Source: an uncultured Collinsella sp.
Lineage (GTDB): Bacteria; Actinomycetota; Coriobacteriia; Coriobacteriales; Coriobacteriaceae
DNA: 64,000 nt
Assembly: GCA_905208635.1 (NCBI GenBank)
Contig: CAJLPX010000011.1
Span: forward strand, 13,145 to 77,144
Direction of reading: 5' to 3'
How positions within the stretch are numbered: position 1 is the first letter of the stretch; each line of letters starts with the position of its first letter. A program made the translations under genes and the position numbers. The notes under the pieces are model-generated. The model was not told the DNA's origin. It worked only from the letters and a program-made list of their open reading frames with translations, and did not search any database. Of the stretch, positions 34,485 to 42,674 are shown in pieces.

Positions 34485-34583
34485 CCGTTCACGGAAAGTT
34501 GACAATTGAGCTTTCGATGGCTTTTGAAATAGTTTATAAAAGAAAGCCGAAAAGCTTTTGAAACAAAGAAGAAGGCTTTCGAT
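34485..34583. promoter_or_regulatory. control region of the FSA/PTS operon
   Basis: This 99-bp part of the 348-bp gap between deoR and the operon holds the palindrome CCGTTCACGG (34485-34494) and a TTGACA box (34499-34504). Four copies of CTTTYGAW begin at 34511, 34521, 34555 and 34576. The copies are about 10, 34 and 21 bp apart, so close to one face of the helix. I could not place a convincing -10 box. The remainder of the gap shows nothing else. The repeats are candidate DeoR sites. Confidence 0.5.
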
Positions 34584-34614
34584 AGCAATAGTGTTAGATG
34601 AGAAAGGACCGAAC

Positions 34615-35325
34615 ATGGCGATTAAGGTGTTTGCCGACGGCGCTAACCTCGAAGGCATGCTTGACATGCATGACAATGGCAACGTTCAGGGCTTCACGAC
34701 CAATCCTTCCCTTATGAAGGCCGGTGGCGTGACTGACTACCGCGCTTTTGCCAAGACGGTTCTTGAGCACATTACCGATGTGTCGGTTTCTTTTGAGGTA
34801 TTCGCCGACGACGAGGCTGGTATGGAAGCCGAGGCTCGCGAGATCGCAACCTGGGCAGACAACGTCTACGTTAAGATCCCGGCGCTCAACACTAAGGGCG
34901 AGTCCACTGCCGCGCTGGTCAAGCGCCTTTCTGCCGACGGCATCAAGGTGAATGTCACCACTATCTTCACGCCCGAGCAGGTCGACGAGTTTGTCGATGC
35001 CGTCTCTGCTGAGACCCCCTCTATTCTGTCCATCTTCGCCGGTCGCATTGCCGATACCGGCGTCGATCCGCTGCCCCTCATGGCGGAGTCCGTAAAGAAG
35101 GCTGCCGTTAAGCCTGCTGCCGAGGTTCTCTGGGCGTCTACGCGCGAGGTCCTCAATATCTTCCAGGCGGAGTCCGTTGGATGCCAGATCATTACGGTCC
35201 CCAATGCCCTTCTTGCCAAGCGCAAGAATTTCGGGAAAGATTTGCTTGAGTACTCGCTTGATACGGTCAAGGGCTTTGCCCGCGACATCCAGGCACTTGG
35301 TTTCCATATCTTGCCCGAGGAGTAG
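34615..35325 (+). CDS. fructose-6-phosphate aldolase/transaldolase-like protein, copy 1
   Basis: This 236-aa protein belongs to the short transaldolase (FSA/TalC) class. It has KVFADGANLEGML, VQGFTTNPSLMK, YVKIPALNTKGES with the Schiff-base lysine (about K87), VNVTTIFTPEQV and FAGRIADTGVDP. Family members cleave or form fructose-6-phosphate, or move three-carbon units. It opens an operon with three PTS genes, so it probably acts on the sugar phosphate they deliver. A paralog about 80% alike by eye lies at 37920. The ATG follows GAGAAAGGA. Confidence 0.9.
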   Translation: MAIKVFADGANLEGMLDMHDNGNVQGFTTNPSLMKAGGVTDYRAFAKTVLEHITDVSVSFEVFADDEAGMEAEAREIATWADNVYVKIPALNTKGESTAALVKRLSADGIKVNVTTIFTPEQVDEFVDAVSAETPSILSIFAGRIADTGVDPLPLMAESVKKAAVKPAAEVLWASTREVLNIFQAESVGCQIITVPNALLAKRKNFGKDLLEYSLDTVKGFARDIQALGFHILPEE

Positions 35326-35334
35326 GGGACGAGC

Positions 35335-35781
35335 ATGCTGACCGATCTTCTTAAGCCCGAGCTTGTTGCCTGCCACGTCGAGGCCTCCGATTGGGAGGAA
35401 GCGATCAGGGCATGCGGTAAGTTGCTCGTAGGCGCTGGCAAATGCGACCAGAGCTATGTTGACGCCATGATTTCATCGGTTCACAAATTCGGCCCCTATA
35501 TGGTCTTGGAAGAGGGCATCGCCATGCCCCACGCTCAGGCAGATGACAATGTGAGTGAAGCGGGAATCTGTATCGTCACGCTTGACCCAGCCGTTGCGTT
35601 TGGACACGAGGATTTCGATCCGGTTCACGTGCTCGTGGGTATTTGCGCGCCCGACCCCAAGGCTCATCTTGGCTGCTTGGCGGAGCTTTCGCAGATGTTC
35701 GAGGACGAGGACTGCGTTGCCAAGCTCAGCGCATGCGATACGCCCGAGCGGGTTTTGGAGACCATGCGTTCATTCTTTTAG
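35335..35781 (+). CDS. PTS IIA component, mannitol/ascorbate (UlaC) type
   Basis: This 148-aa protein has the EIIA family 2 fold: WEEAIRACGKLLV, YVDAMISSVHKFGPYMVLEEG and the phosphorylated histidine in IAMPHAQADD (H66). The C-terminal part is LVGICAPDPKAHLGCLAELSQMFED. It accepts phosphate from HPr and passes it to the IIB encoded 75 bp downstream. The ATG starts 9 bp after the aldolase stop codon. Confidence 0.9.
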   Translation: MLTDLLKPELVACHVEASDWEEAIRACGKLLVGAGKCDQSYVDAMISSVHKFGPYMVLEEGIAMPHAQADDNVSEAGICIVTLDPAVAFGHEDFDPVHVLVGICAPDPKAHLGCLAELSQMFEDEDCVAKLSACDTPERVLETMRSFF

Positions 35782-35856
35782 GCCTTAATGGCACGGCGAT
35801 GCGTCGCCGCTTTTGGATAGACGGAAAACCGTCACGTGTAGGAGAGGAAGGTTGCC

Positions 35857-36132
35857 ATGCATATCATCACCGTATGCGGAAACGGCATCGGGTCCAGCCT
35901 GATGCTCGCTGGCAAAGTCGAGGAGCTTTGCGAGGAGGAGGGCATCAAGGCCGACGTTGAGTCTATGGACCTGAACGGTGCTTCTTCCGCAAATCCGGAT
36001 CTGTTCATCACCGTTAAGGAGCTCGCCCCCGAGCTCCACGGCAACGTTGTGATCGTTCGCAGCTATGTGAACAAGAAGAAGATCCGCGAAGACGCCCTCG
36101 AGGCAATCAAGGCGGCTGCCGCTAACGCCTAA
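35857..36132 (+). CDS. PTS IIB component, ascorbate/lactose type
   Basis: This 91-aa protein begins HIITVCGNGIGSSLML, the P-loop with the phospho-cysteine C7 typical of UlaB-type IIB domains. ADVESMDLNGASSANPDLFITV and NVVIVRSYVNKKKIRED follow. It links the IIA upstream and the membrane IIC downstream. The RBS GAGAGGAAGG is strong. Confidence 0.9.
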   Translation: MHIITVCGNGIGSSLMLAGKVEELCEEEGIKADVESMDLNGASSANPDLFITVKELAPELHGNVVIVRSYVNKKKIREDALEAIKAAAANA

Positions 36133-36203
36133 AGCGGCACAAAAAAGGGCGGTTCCCTGTGGAAGAGGGAAACGCGCCCACGTTAGAGAGAAAGGAAGCG
36201 CAG

Positions 36204-37595
36204 ATGCAAGCCATCCTTCCCATACTTGAGTTTATCCAATCGATTCTGACCAAGCCAGCGTGGATTATGGGTCTGTTTGCCTTTGTGGGCCTTGTTGCGC
36301 TCAAGCGCCCTGCCCACAAGGTGATGACGGGAACCCTGAAGCCCATTCTTGGTTACATCATGCTGTCTGCCGGCGCCGCTGTTGTTCAGGAGAACCTTGC
36401 TCCGCTGGGTACCTTCATCGAGACCGGTTTCCACATCACCGGCGTCGTGCCCAACAACGAGGTCGTCGTTTCGATGGCTCAGAGCGTCCTCGGCGTTCAG
36501 ACCATGATGATCCTGATTCTCGGCTATGTCGTGAACATTATCATTGCCCGCTTTACCAAGTTTAAGTACATCTTCCTGACGGGCCATCACAGCATGTTTA
36601 TGGCCTGCCTGCTGTCTGCCGTTCTGCAGGCATCTGGCTTCCAGGATGTTCAGCTTGTCATCGTGGGCGGCATGTTCCTGGGCCTCGTGAGCGCTATGCT
36701 TCCCGCCGTTGGTCAGCGTTTCACCGAGAAGGTTACCGATGGCGATGAAATCGCCATGGGCCACTTCGGTTCACTCGCCTATTACATCTCCGCTGCAGTC
36801 GGTACGCTTTTTGCTAAGGACGCCGAGGAGAACAGCACCGAGAAGATCGAGGTTCCCGAGAAGTTCGCCTTCCTGCGCGACACTACCATCTCCACGGCTC
36901 TTACCATGGCCTTCTTCTACCTGGTTACCGCTTTCGCCGCTTACATCGCAGATCCTGCGGTCGTTACCAAGACCGCTGGCGGCGACAACGTGATTGTCTA
37001 TGCCCTGACCTGCGCTCTGTCTTTCGCCGTTGGTGTCACCATCGTCTATAACGGCGTTCGTATGATCCTTGCCGACCTGGTCCCGGCTTTCCAGGGCATC
37101 TCCAACAAGCTGATCCCCGGTGCCATCCCCGCCGTCGACTGCGCCGTCTTCTTCCCCTATGCTCCCACCGCCGTCATCCTCGGCTTTGTCGCTTCCTTTA
37201 TCGGTGGCGTGGTCGGTATGTTCATCGTGGGCGCTACCCTGGGCATCTTCATCATCCCGGGCATGGTTCCCCACTTCTTCTGCGGTGCTACCGCGGGCAT
37301 CTACGGCAATGCTACCGGCGGTCGCAAGGGCGCAGCTCTTGGCGCTTTCGTCAACGGCCTGCTCATCACCTTTGCCCCGGCCCTGCTCCTGCCCGTTCTT
37401 GACGTCTTTGGCTTCAAGAACACTACGTTCGGCGACTTCGATTTCTCCGTCATTGGTATTACGCTTGGCCGCGCTGCCGAGGCCTTCGGTACCACCGGTG
37501 TCTACGCGATTCTCGCTGTCCTTCTGGTCGTTGCCTTCGTCCCCAACTTCATCCACACCAAGGGTGCTGTGATCAATCACGTTGAGGAAGAGTAA
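36204..37595 (+). CDS. PTS IIC component, ascorbate (UlaA) family permease
   Basis: This 463-aa membrane protein has about eleven helices. It carries the UlaA-type sequences TKPAWIMGLFAFVGLVALKR, IVPNNEVVVSMAQ-like GVVPNNEVVVSMAQSVLG, FLTGHHSMFMACLLSAVLQ and YNGVRMILADLVPAFQGIS. It also has PHFFCGATAGIYGNATGGRKGA. UlaA transports L-ascorbate in E. coli, but many homologs carry other substrates. The neighbouring FSA-like genes fit a ketose or polyol better than ascorbate, since no ulaD-F genes are present. The ATG at 36204 has AAAGGAAG upstream. Confidence 0.9.
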   Translation: MQAILPILEFIQSILTKPAWIMGLFAFVGLVALKRPAHKVMTGTLKPILGYIMLSAGAAVVQENLAPLGTFIETGFHITGVVPNNEVVVSMAQSVLGVQTMMILILGYVVNIIIARFTKFKYIFLTGHHSMFMACLLSAVLQASGFQDVQLVIVGGMFLGLVSAMLPAVGQRFTEKVTDGDEIAMGHFGSLAYYISAAVGTLFAKDAEENSTEKIEVPEKFAFLRDTTISTALTMAFFYLVTAFAAYIADPAVVTKTAGGDNVIVYALTCALSFAVGVTIVYNGVRMILADLVPAFQGISNKLIPGAIPAVDCAVFFPYAPTAVILGFVASFIGGVVGMFIVGATLGIFIIPGMVPHFFCGATAGIYGNATGGRKGAALGAFVNGLLITFAPALLLPVLDVFGFKNTTFGDFDFSVIGITLGRAAEAFGTTGVYAILAVLLVVAFVPNFIHTKGAVINHVEEE

Positions 37596-37652
37596 TCCAG
37601 GCATACGTTAAGCCCTAATCGGGCGGAGCTCCGATAACCGGCTCCTACACGG

Positions 37653-37690
37653 AAGCGGTGACGTCTCAATCGAGGCGTCACCGCTTTTTG
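37653..37690 (+). terminator. terminator of the PTS operon
   Basis: AAGCGGTGACG and CGTCACCGCTT pair around TCTCAATCGAGG, followed by TTTT. It separates the operon from the second FSA-like gene, which therefore has its own promoter. Confidence 0.9.
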
Positions 37691-37734
37691 CTTTGGAGCG
37701 ATTGTGAATATGAGCCGGCGAGGCGCTGCTTCTG

Positions 37735-37826
37735 TTCCGTGAACGGAATCAAACGCAATGATCGGCAAAAACGTTTTGCCGCTGGGGCGTCGATATAAAA
37801 ATGGTAAATCTGCAAAACCGTTCGCC
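37735..37826. promoter_or_regulatory. operator-like sites upstream of the second FSA gene
   Basis: The 325-bp gap between the PTS IIC and the second FSA gene holds the perfect palindrome TTCCGTGAACGGAA (37735-37748), whose CCGTGAACGG core also occurs before the first FSA gene. It also holds GGCAAAAACGTTTTGCC (37764-37780), a LacI/cre-like palindrome, and a weaker copy GCAAAACCGTTCGC (about 37812-37825). The stretch 37830-37919 is AT-rich and probably contains the promoter. Confidence 0.5.
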
Positions 37827-37919
37827 GAGAAGATAAAAAACCGCAGTTCACGCCTTGATAAACGTAGATAAAGTGTTTAGCAGTTTATCGGCCGTATGCT
37901 AACGAAAGGAATCAGGCAG

Positions 37920-38624
37920 ATGGCAATCAAGGTGTTCGCTGACGGTGCAAACCTCGAGGGCATGCTCGACATGTACGAGAGCGGCAACGTTCAGGGTTTC
38001 ACGACCAACCCGTCCCTTATGAAGAAGGGCGGCGTGACGGATTACCGCGCGTTTGCCAAGGAGGTTCTGGCCCACATCACCGACGTTTCCGTCTCGTTTG
38101 AGGTCTTTGCCGACGACGTCGAGACCATGGAGGTCGAGGCCCGCGAGATTGCTACCTGGGCCGAGAACGTCTACGTCAAGATTCCGTGCGTGACCACCAA
38201 GGGCGAGTCCACCGCCGAGCTGGTCCGCAAGCTTTCGGCCGACGGCATCAAGGTCAACGTCACCACCATCTTTACGCCTACGCAGGTCGACGAGATGGTC
38301 GAGGCCGTTGACGCCGAGACGCCGTCCATCATCTCGCTCTTTGCCGGTCGCATCGCCGACACCGGCGTCGATCCCATTCCGTTTGTGACGGAGTCGATCA
38401 AGACGGCCGCCGCCAAGCCCAACTGCGAGGTCCTGTGGGCATCCACGCGCGAGCTCATCAACATTTACCAGGCGCAGGCCTGCGGTTGCCAGATCATCAC
38501 GGTGCCCAACAGCATCCTGGCCAAGCGCAAGAACATCGGTCGCGACCCGTACGAGGTCTCGCTCGACACCGTGCGCGGCTTTGCCAAGGATATCGCCGCT
38601 TTGGGCTTCCATATTCTGCCGTAA
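37920..38624 (+). CDS. fructose-6-phosphate aldolase/transaldolase-like protein, copy 2
   Basis: This 234-aa paralog of the 34615 gene has the same motifs (FADGANLEGML, FTTNPSLMKKGG, YVKIPCVTTKGES with the Schiff-base Lys, FAGRIADTGVDP). It differs in the tail (GFHILP and stop). It lies after a terminator and has its own operator-like sites, so the two aldolases may be expressed under different conditions. The ATG follows GAAAGGAATCAGGCAG. Confidence 0.9.
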   Translation: MAIKVFADGANLEGMLDMYESGNVQGFTTNPSLMKKGGVTDYRAFAKEVLAHITDVSVSFEVFADDVETMEVEAREIATWAENVYVKIPCVTTKGESTAELVRKLSADGIKVNVTTIFTPTQVDEMVEAVDAETPSIISLFAGRIADTGVDPIPFVTESIKTAAAKPNCEVLWASTRELINIYQAQACGCQIITVPNSILAKRKNIGRDPYEVSLDTVRGFAKDIAALGFHILP

Positions 38625-38654
38625 CGCGAACACTGACTACGCCGCGGGCTGCTC

Positions 38655-38726
38655 GCCCCGGCCTTTCCTTTCCCTATCGCTCACGCGCTTCGCGAGGGTC
38701 GCGCTAGACAAAGGAAAGGCCGGGGC
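38655..38726. repeat. inverted repeat after the second FSA gene
   Basis: GCCCCGGCCTTTCCTTT (38655-38671) pairs perfectly with 38710-38726. The loop holds a second small hairpin (GCGCTTCGCGAGG). It probably ends the FSA transcript. About 30 bp later (38757-38778) there is a stray copy of the 3' end of the FSA gene (GGCTTCCATATCCTGCCG). Confidence 0.75.
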
Positions 38727-38785
38727 TGCCGACACGAGCTTGCCAGTAGGTTGGTGATAGGCTTCCATATCCTGCCGTGGACAAA

Positions 38786-38991
38786 GGTACCCCCGCCCGC
38801 GCCGTGCAAAATTGAGAGTATTCAGCAAGGTAAAGGCTTTTACCAGCTGGTTGAAGCACGGAACAACCCCCGTTTTGGCTCTGATGACGCTAAAACGGGG
38901 GCTGTTTTTGACGTTATTGTCTCTGAGGGGCGTTCGGAGCGGCGGAAATTGCAGAATACTCGCGATTTTGCACGTTGCTACAGGGGGTACC
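38786..38991. repeat. 206-bp MITE-like element with nested terminator
   Basis: The ends are 38-nt imperfect inverted repeats (38786-38823, starting GGTACCCCC, and 38954-38991, ending GGGGGTACC), sharing GTGCAAAAT and GAGTATTC. Inside is a second hairpin, ACAACCCCCGTTTT to AAAACGGGGGCTGT, followed by TTTT (38863-38909). A possible related end lies at 77-114. There is no coding capacity. Confidence 0.75.
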
Positions 38992-39004
38992 TTGCTTTGA
39001 CGGT

Positions 39005-41152
39005 TTACTTCCCCTGCACCATGGTGAGGGAGATTTTCTTGCGGTCCCGATCGACCTTTTCGACCCACACCTTTACCGTGTCACCGACGCGCACCACGTC
39101 GCTCGGGTGCTTGACAAAGCGGTTGGCCAGCTTGGAGATGTGCACGAGGCCGTCCTGGTGCACGCCCACGTCGACAAAGGCGCCAAAGTCGACGACGTTG
39201 CGCACTGTGCCCTTGAGTTCCATGCCGGGTTCCAGGTCATCGATGGAAAGCGCCGAGCGGCTAAAGACCACCTCGGGCGCGTCGTCGCGCGGGTCGCGGC
39301 CGGGCTTCTTGAGCTCGTTGACAATGTCGATGAGCGTGAGGGTGCCGCAGTCCAGGTCGCTTGCCAGCGCCGAGATACTGCCCAGACGGCGCTCGATGTC
39401 GGGCACGCCGCCGCGGCTGAGCTCGCTTGCCGCAACGCCGGCACGCTCCAGGACGGCCGTGGCCACCTCGTAGCTTTCGGGGTGGACGCTTGTCGCGTCG
39501 AGCGGGTTCTTGCCGCCGCTGATGCGCAGGAAGCCCGCGGCGTTGAGATATGCCTTGGGTCCCAGCTTGGGGACCTTCTTGAGCTGGCGGCGATCGGTAA
39601 AGGCGCCGTTTTCCTCGCGGAAAGCCACGATGTTTTTGGCCACGCTCGGCGTGATGCCCGATACGTATCCCAGCAGGCTCGCGCTCGCGGTGTTCACGTC
39701 GACGCCCACGCGGTTAACGACGTCCTCCACCACGTGGCCCAGGGTGCGCGAGAGTTCGGCCTGGTCAAGGTCGTGCTGGTATTGACCCACGCCGATGGAC
39801 TGGGGCGGAATCTTGACGAGCTCTGCCAGCGGGTCTTGCAGGCGGCGGCCCAGGCTCATGGCGCCACGTACGGTGACGTCCAGGTCGGGATATTCCTGGC
39901 TGGCGAGCTCGGAGGCGGAGTACACCGATGCGCCGGCCTCGTTGACGATGGTGTAGCGAAGGCTGGGCGCCTGCTCGGCAATGAACTCCGAGACGACTTC
40001 CTCGGTCTCGCGGCTGGCGGTGCCGTTGCCGATGACGATGGTGTTGACGCCGTCCTTCTTGACGAGGCGGGCGAGCTCGCGCTTGGTGCCGGCGACGTCG
40101 TGGCGCGGCTTGGTGGGGTAGACCACGCCGTGGTCGAGCAGCTTGCCGGTCTCGTCCATGACGGCGACCTTGCAGCCAGTGCGGTAGCCCGGATCGAGCG
40201 CGAGCACGCGGGCGCCGCGCACGGGGCGTGCCGAGAGCAGGCCCTCAAGATTCTTGGCAAAGACGTTGATGGCCTCGGTCTGCGCGCGGACGGTGAGCTT
40301 GGCGCGGGCCTCGCGCTCCAGCGAGGGGGCCATGAGGCGCTTGTAACCATCGGCGATGGCGGCATCGAAGATGGGAGCAAACACGCCCTGGCGTCGGGGC
40401 CAACGGCTGCCGAGGCGCGCCGTGGCGGCAGCGCCGTCGACGTTCACGCGCACGCGGAGCTTACCCTCGCGCTCACCGCGGTCGATAGCCAGCACGCGGT
40501 GGTTAGGGATGCGGCGCAGCGGCTCATCATAGCTGTAGTACGGCTCGTAGGGGGTCTTCTCGGCGGGGTCGGTGGCCTCGACGACGATGTCGGCGGTGTT
40601 TTGCGTAAAGGCGCGCAGGTCGGCGACGTTCTCGGGGTCCTCGGCCACCGTCTCGGCCACGATGTCGGCGGCGCCAGCGAGCGCCTTTTCGGGCGTGTCG
40701 AAACCGGCCTCCTCGTTGACGTATGCCGCGGCGGCGTCGAGCGCGCTGCCCTTGGCCGAGGCCTGCATGATGATCATGTTGGCAAGCGGCTCCAGACCTG
40801 CCTCGCGGGCCTTCTGCGCGCGGGTCATGCGCTTTTTGCGGTAGGGCTTATAGAGGTCCTCGACGCGCTGGAGCTGCGTGGCCTCGCGAATCTGCTGCTC
40901 GAGCTCGGGCGCGAGCTTGCCCTGCGCGTCGATGAGCAGGATGACGTCCTCTTTGCGCTGCTCAAGATTGCGCAGGTAGGACAGGCGCTCGTCGAGCGCA
41001 CGCAGGGCGACGTCATCCATGCCGCCGGTGGCCTCTTTACGGTAGCGCGAGATAAAGGGGATAGTATTGCCCTCGTCGATGAGCTTGACGGCCGCCTCGA
41101 CGTTGGCGGCCTTAAGGTTGAGCTCGTGGGCGAGCTGCGCGATAAGATCCAT
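39005..41152 (-). CDS. tex: Tex family RNA-binding transcription accessory protein
   Basis: This 715-aa protein has the Tex layout. The N-terminal helical domain begins DLIAQLAHELNLKAANVEAAVKLIDEGNTIPFISRYRKEATGG. The YqgF-like RNase H fold is ARVLALDPGYRTGCKVAVMD. The helix-hairpin-helix region is GVDVNTASASLLGYVSGI, and a C-terminal S1 domain follows (GMELKGTVRNVVDFGAFVDVGVHQDGLVHISKL). Tex-type proteins bind nucleic acid and affect transcription and stress responses. The start at 41152 is where homologs begin, with AAGGAG upstream; the longer frame to 41239 is not family-like. Confidence 0.95.
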   Translation of the reverse strand: MDLIAQLAHELNLKAANVEAAVKLIDEGNTIPFISRYRKEATGGMDDVALRALDERLSYLRNLEQRKEDVILLIDAQGKLAPELEQQIREATQLQRVEDLYKPYRKKRMTRAQKAREAGLEPLANMIIMQASAKGSALDAAAAYVNEEAGFDTPEKALAGAADIVAETVAEDPENVADLRAFTQNTADIVVEATDPAEKTPYEPYYSYDEPLRRIPNHRVLAIDRGEREGKLRVRVNVDGAAATARLGSRWPRRQGVFAPIFDAAIADGYKRLMAPSLEREARAKLTVRAQTEAINVFAKNLEGLLSARPVRGARVLALDPGYRTGCKVAVMDETGKLLDHGVVYPTKPRHDVAGTKRELARLVKKDGVNTIVIGNGTASRETEEVVSEFIAEQAPSLRYTIVNEAGASVYSASELASQEYPDLDVTVRGAMSLGRRLQDPLAELVKIPPQSIGVGQYQHDLDQAELSRTLGHVVEDVVNRVGVDVNTASASLLGYVSGITPSVAKNIVAFREENGAFTDRRQLKKVPKLGPKAYLNAAGFLRISGGKNPLDATSVHPESYEVATAVLERAGVAASELSRGGVPDIERRLGSISALASDLDCGTLTLIDIVNELKKPGRDPRDDAPEVVFSRSALSIDDLEPGMELKGTVRNVVDFGAFVDVGVHQDGLVHISKLANRFVKHPSDVVRVGDTVKVWVEKVDRDRKKISLTMVQGK

Positions 41153-41235
41153 GGAACTCCTTGCGTTTATGGTGCATTTGCAGCACAGAGCTACCAAGGA
41201 TACCACCCGTCCCAAAAGACTGTTTTGGGGCCGCG

Positions 41236-41393
41236 CCACAAAAACGGCCTATCTACTACGTTTTACCCGTAGGGGCTGACCATGCCTGGGTTTTCCGAAG
41301 ATCGGCAACCCGTTTACCTGCGGTTTTTATTTCGCGAAATTCGGTATGGTTGAGGGTGATCGGTTAAACGTAGTAGATAGGCCCATTTCGTGG
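41236..41393. repeat. 158-bp MITE-like element, copy 2
   Basis: The terminal inverted repeats are CCACAAAAACGGCCTATCTA and onwards at the left, with AAACGTAGTAGATAGGCCC and then ATTTCGTGG at the right. In reverse orientation it matches 3614-3771 from end to end with the same length. It lies in the upstream region of tex and may influence tex transcription. Confidence 0.8.
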
Positions 41394-41455
41394 CGAACGA
41401 ACCAAACTGAGGCGCAAAAAGGCCCCCCGCCTCAGAAAAATCGTCAGCGAAGTAG

Positions 41456-41491
41456 CAAAAAGCCCCGCGGGCAGGAGGCTGCTCGCGGGGC
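41456..41491 (-). terminator. terminator of the dehydrogenase/OFA/SDR operon
   Basis: On the minus strand GCCCCGCGAGCAG pairs with CCTGCCCGCGGGGC, followed by TTTTT. It lies about 75 bp past the stop codon of the last gene. Confidence 0.85.
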
Positions 41492-41564
41492 AAAGAAGAG
41501 GGGGCTTGTTGGCGGCGGGCCAAGGCGCTCGGCGGTGAGTTTGCCGCGGCCCGCTCTTAAGACA

Positions 41565-42605
41565 TTACAGCTCGACGAGCTGGCCGGTCTCGGCGGCCTC
41601 CTTGATGGCGTTGAGAAGCGTGAGCGTCTTGACGTTATCGGCGGGGGTCACGACGGGCTCAACTTCGCGGCGGACGACCTTCACAAAGTGCTTGAGCTGC
41701 ATCTTGTGCGGCAGCGCCGGGTCGACGGCCGGAATCTCCATCTGCAGCGGCTTGTGCCAGTTGGAGGCGCCGTCGTAGGAGAACTGATGCAGGCGGGGCA
41801 GCGAAAGGGCACCCAAGGTTCCGCCGATAAAGTAGGCGTCGGCGTCGAAGGGGCGGTACTGCGGATCCTCGCGAGCGGTTGCCTCCCAGTTCCAGGGGCT
41901 GGCGGTGGCGTCGGAGATGGTCATGCTCGCAAGCGCGCCATCGGCAAAACGGACGTTGACCACGGCGGAGTCCTCGGTCTCAAAACCGCGGGCGGCGCTG
42001 GACTGCATGCCCTGGACGGCGACGGGCTCGCCCAGCAGGTAGCGGAGCAGGTCCACGTCGTGAACCAGGTTGACCAAGATCGGTCCGGCACCCTTCTTGC
42101 GGCGCCACTCGACATCGAAGTACTCGTCATTCTTATAGATCATGTAGTGGAAGCTCGACACGGTGAGCTTGCCCAGCTCGCCGGACTCGATGATCTCCTT
42201 GGCCTTGTTGACGAAGGGGTTGTGGCGACGGTGCTGACCCACGAGCACGGGCACGCCGGCGGTCTCGGCCTCGGCGGCGAAAGCCTGGGCATCCTCGAGG
42301 TCGTTGGAGATCGGCTTTTCGACCAGCGGCACGATGTTGCGCTTGATGGCCTCGCGGGCAACGCCCAGGTGCAGGTCGTTGGGGGTGGCGATGATGACGG
42401 CCTCAGGCTTGACCTCGTCCATCATCTGGGCGGGATCGGTAAAGAACGGCACGCCGGCAGCCTCGGCCGTGGCGCGGGCGCCCTCAAAGGCGTCGGCGAT
42501 GGCGACGAGCTCGGCCTCGGGCTCCTCGGTGACAAAGCGGATGTGGTTGCGGCCCATGGCGCCGGCGCCGATGACGGCAATGCGGACGGGGTTGAGCTCA
42601 GACAT
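41565..42605 (-). CDS. Gfo/Idh/MocA family oxidoreductase
   Basis: This 346-aa protein has the NAD(P)-binding Rossmann start VRIAVIGAGAMGRNHIRF. The family motif is LVEKPISNDLEDAQAF (EKP lysine), and the second-domain residues are VHDVDLLRYLLGE (HDxD-type catalytic His and Asp). Such enzymes oxidise inositols, sugars or their derivatives. It is the last gene of a minus-strand set with an OFA transporter and an SDR enzyme, so the three probably take up and oxidise one substrate. That substrate is unknown. Confidence 0.9.
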   Translation of the reverse strand: MSELNPVRIAVIGAGAMGRNHIRFVTEEPEAELVAIADAFEGARATAEAAGVPFFTDPAQMMDEVKPEAVIIATPNDLHLGVAREAIKRNIVPLVEKPISNDLEDAQAFAAEAETAGVPVLVGQHRRHNPFVNKAKEIIESGELGKLTVSSFHYMIYKNDEYFDVEWRRKKGAGPILVNLVHDVDLLRYLLGEPVAVQGMQSSAARGFETEDSAVVNVRFADGALASMTISDATASPWNWEATAREDPQYRPFDADAYFIGGTLGALSLPRLHQFSYDGASNWHKPLQMEIPAVDPALPHKMQLKHFVKVVRREVEPVVTPADNVKTLTLLNAIKEAAETGQLVEL

Positions 42606-42635
42606 TTCGACTCCTTAATACTGGTGACCGGTGGA

Positions 42636-42666
42636 ATGCGACAAAGGGTCTGTCCCTTTGTCGCAT
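42636..42666. repeat. ACAAAGGG hairpin family, copy 3
   Basis: ATGCGACAAAGGG and CCCTTTGTCGCAT are perfect arms around TCTGT. It lies between the transporter gene and the Gfo/Idh/MocA gene, inside the operon, where it might reduce read-through. Confidence 0.85.
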
Positions 42667-42674
42667 CGGTAAAA

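Noticed and set aside
38975..41272. 765-residue open frame antisense to tex
   Set aside because: Shadow of the GC-rich tex gene with a composition typical of such frames; it has no independent ribosome site or homology.
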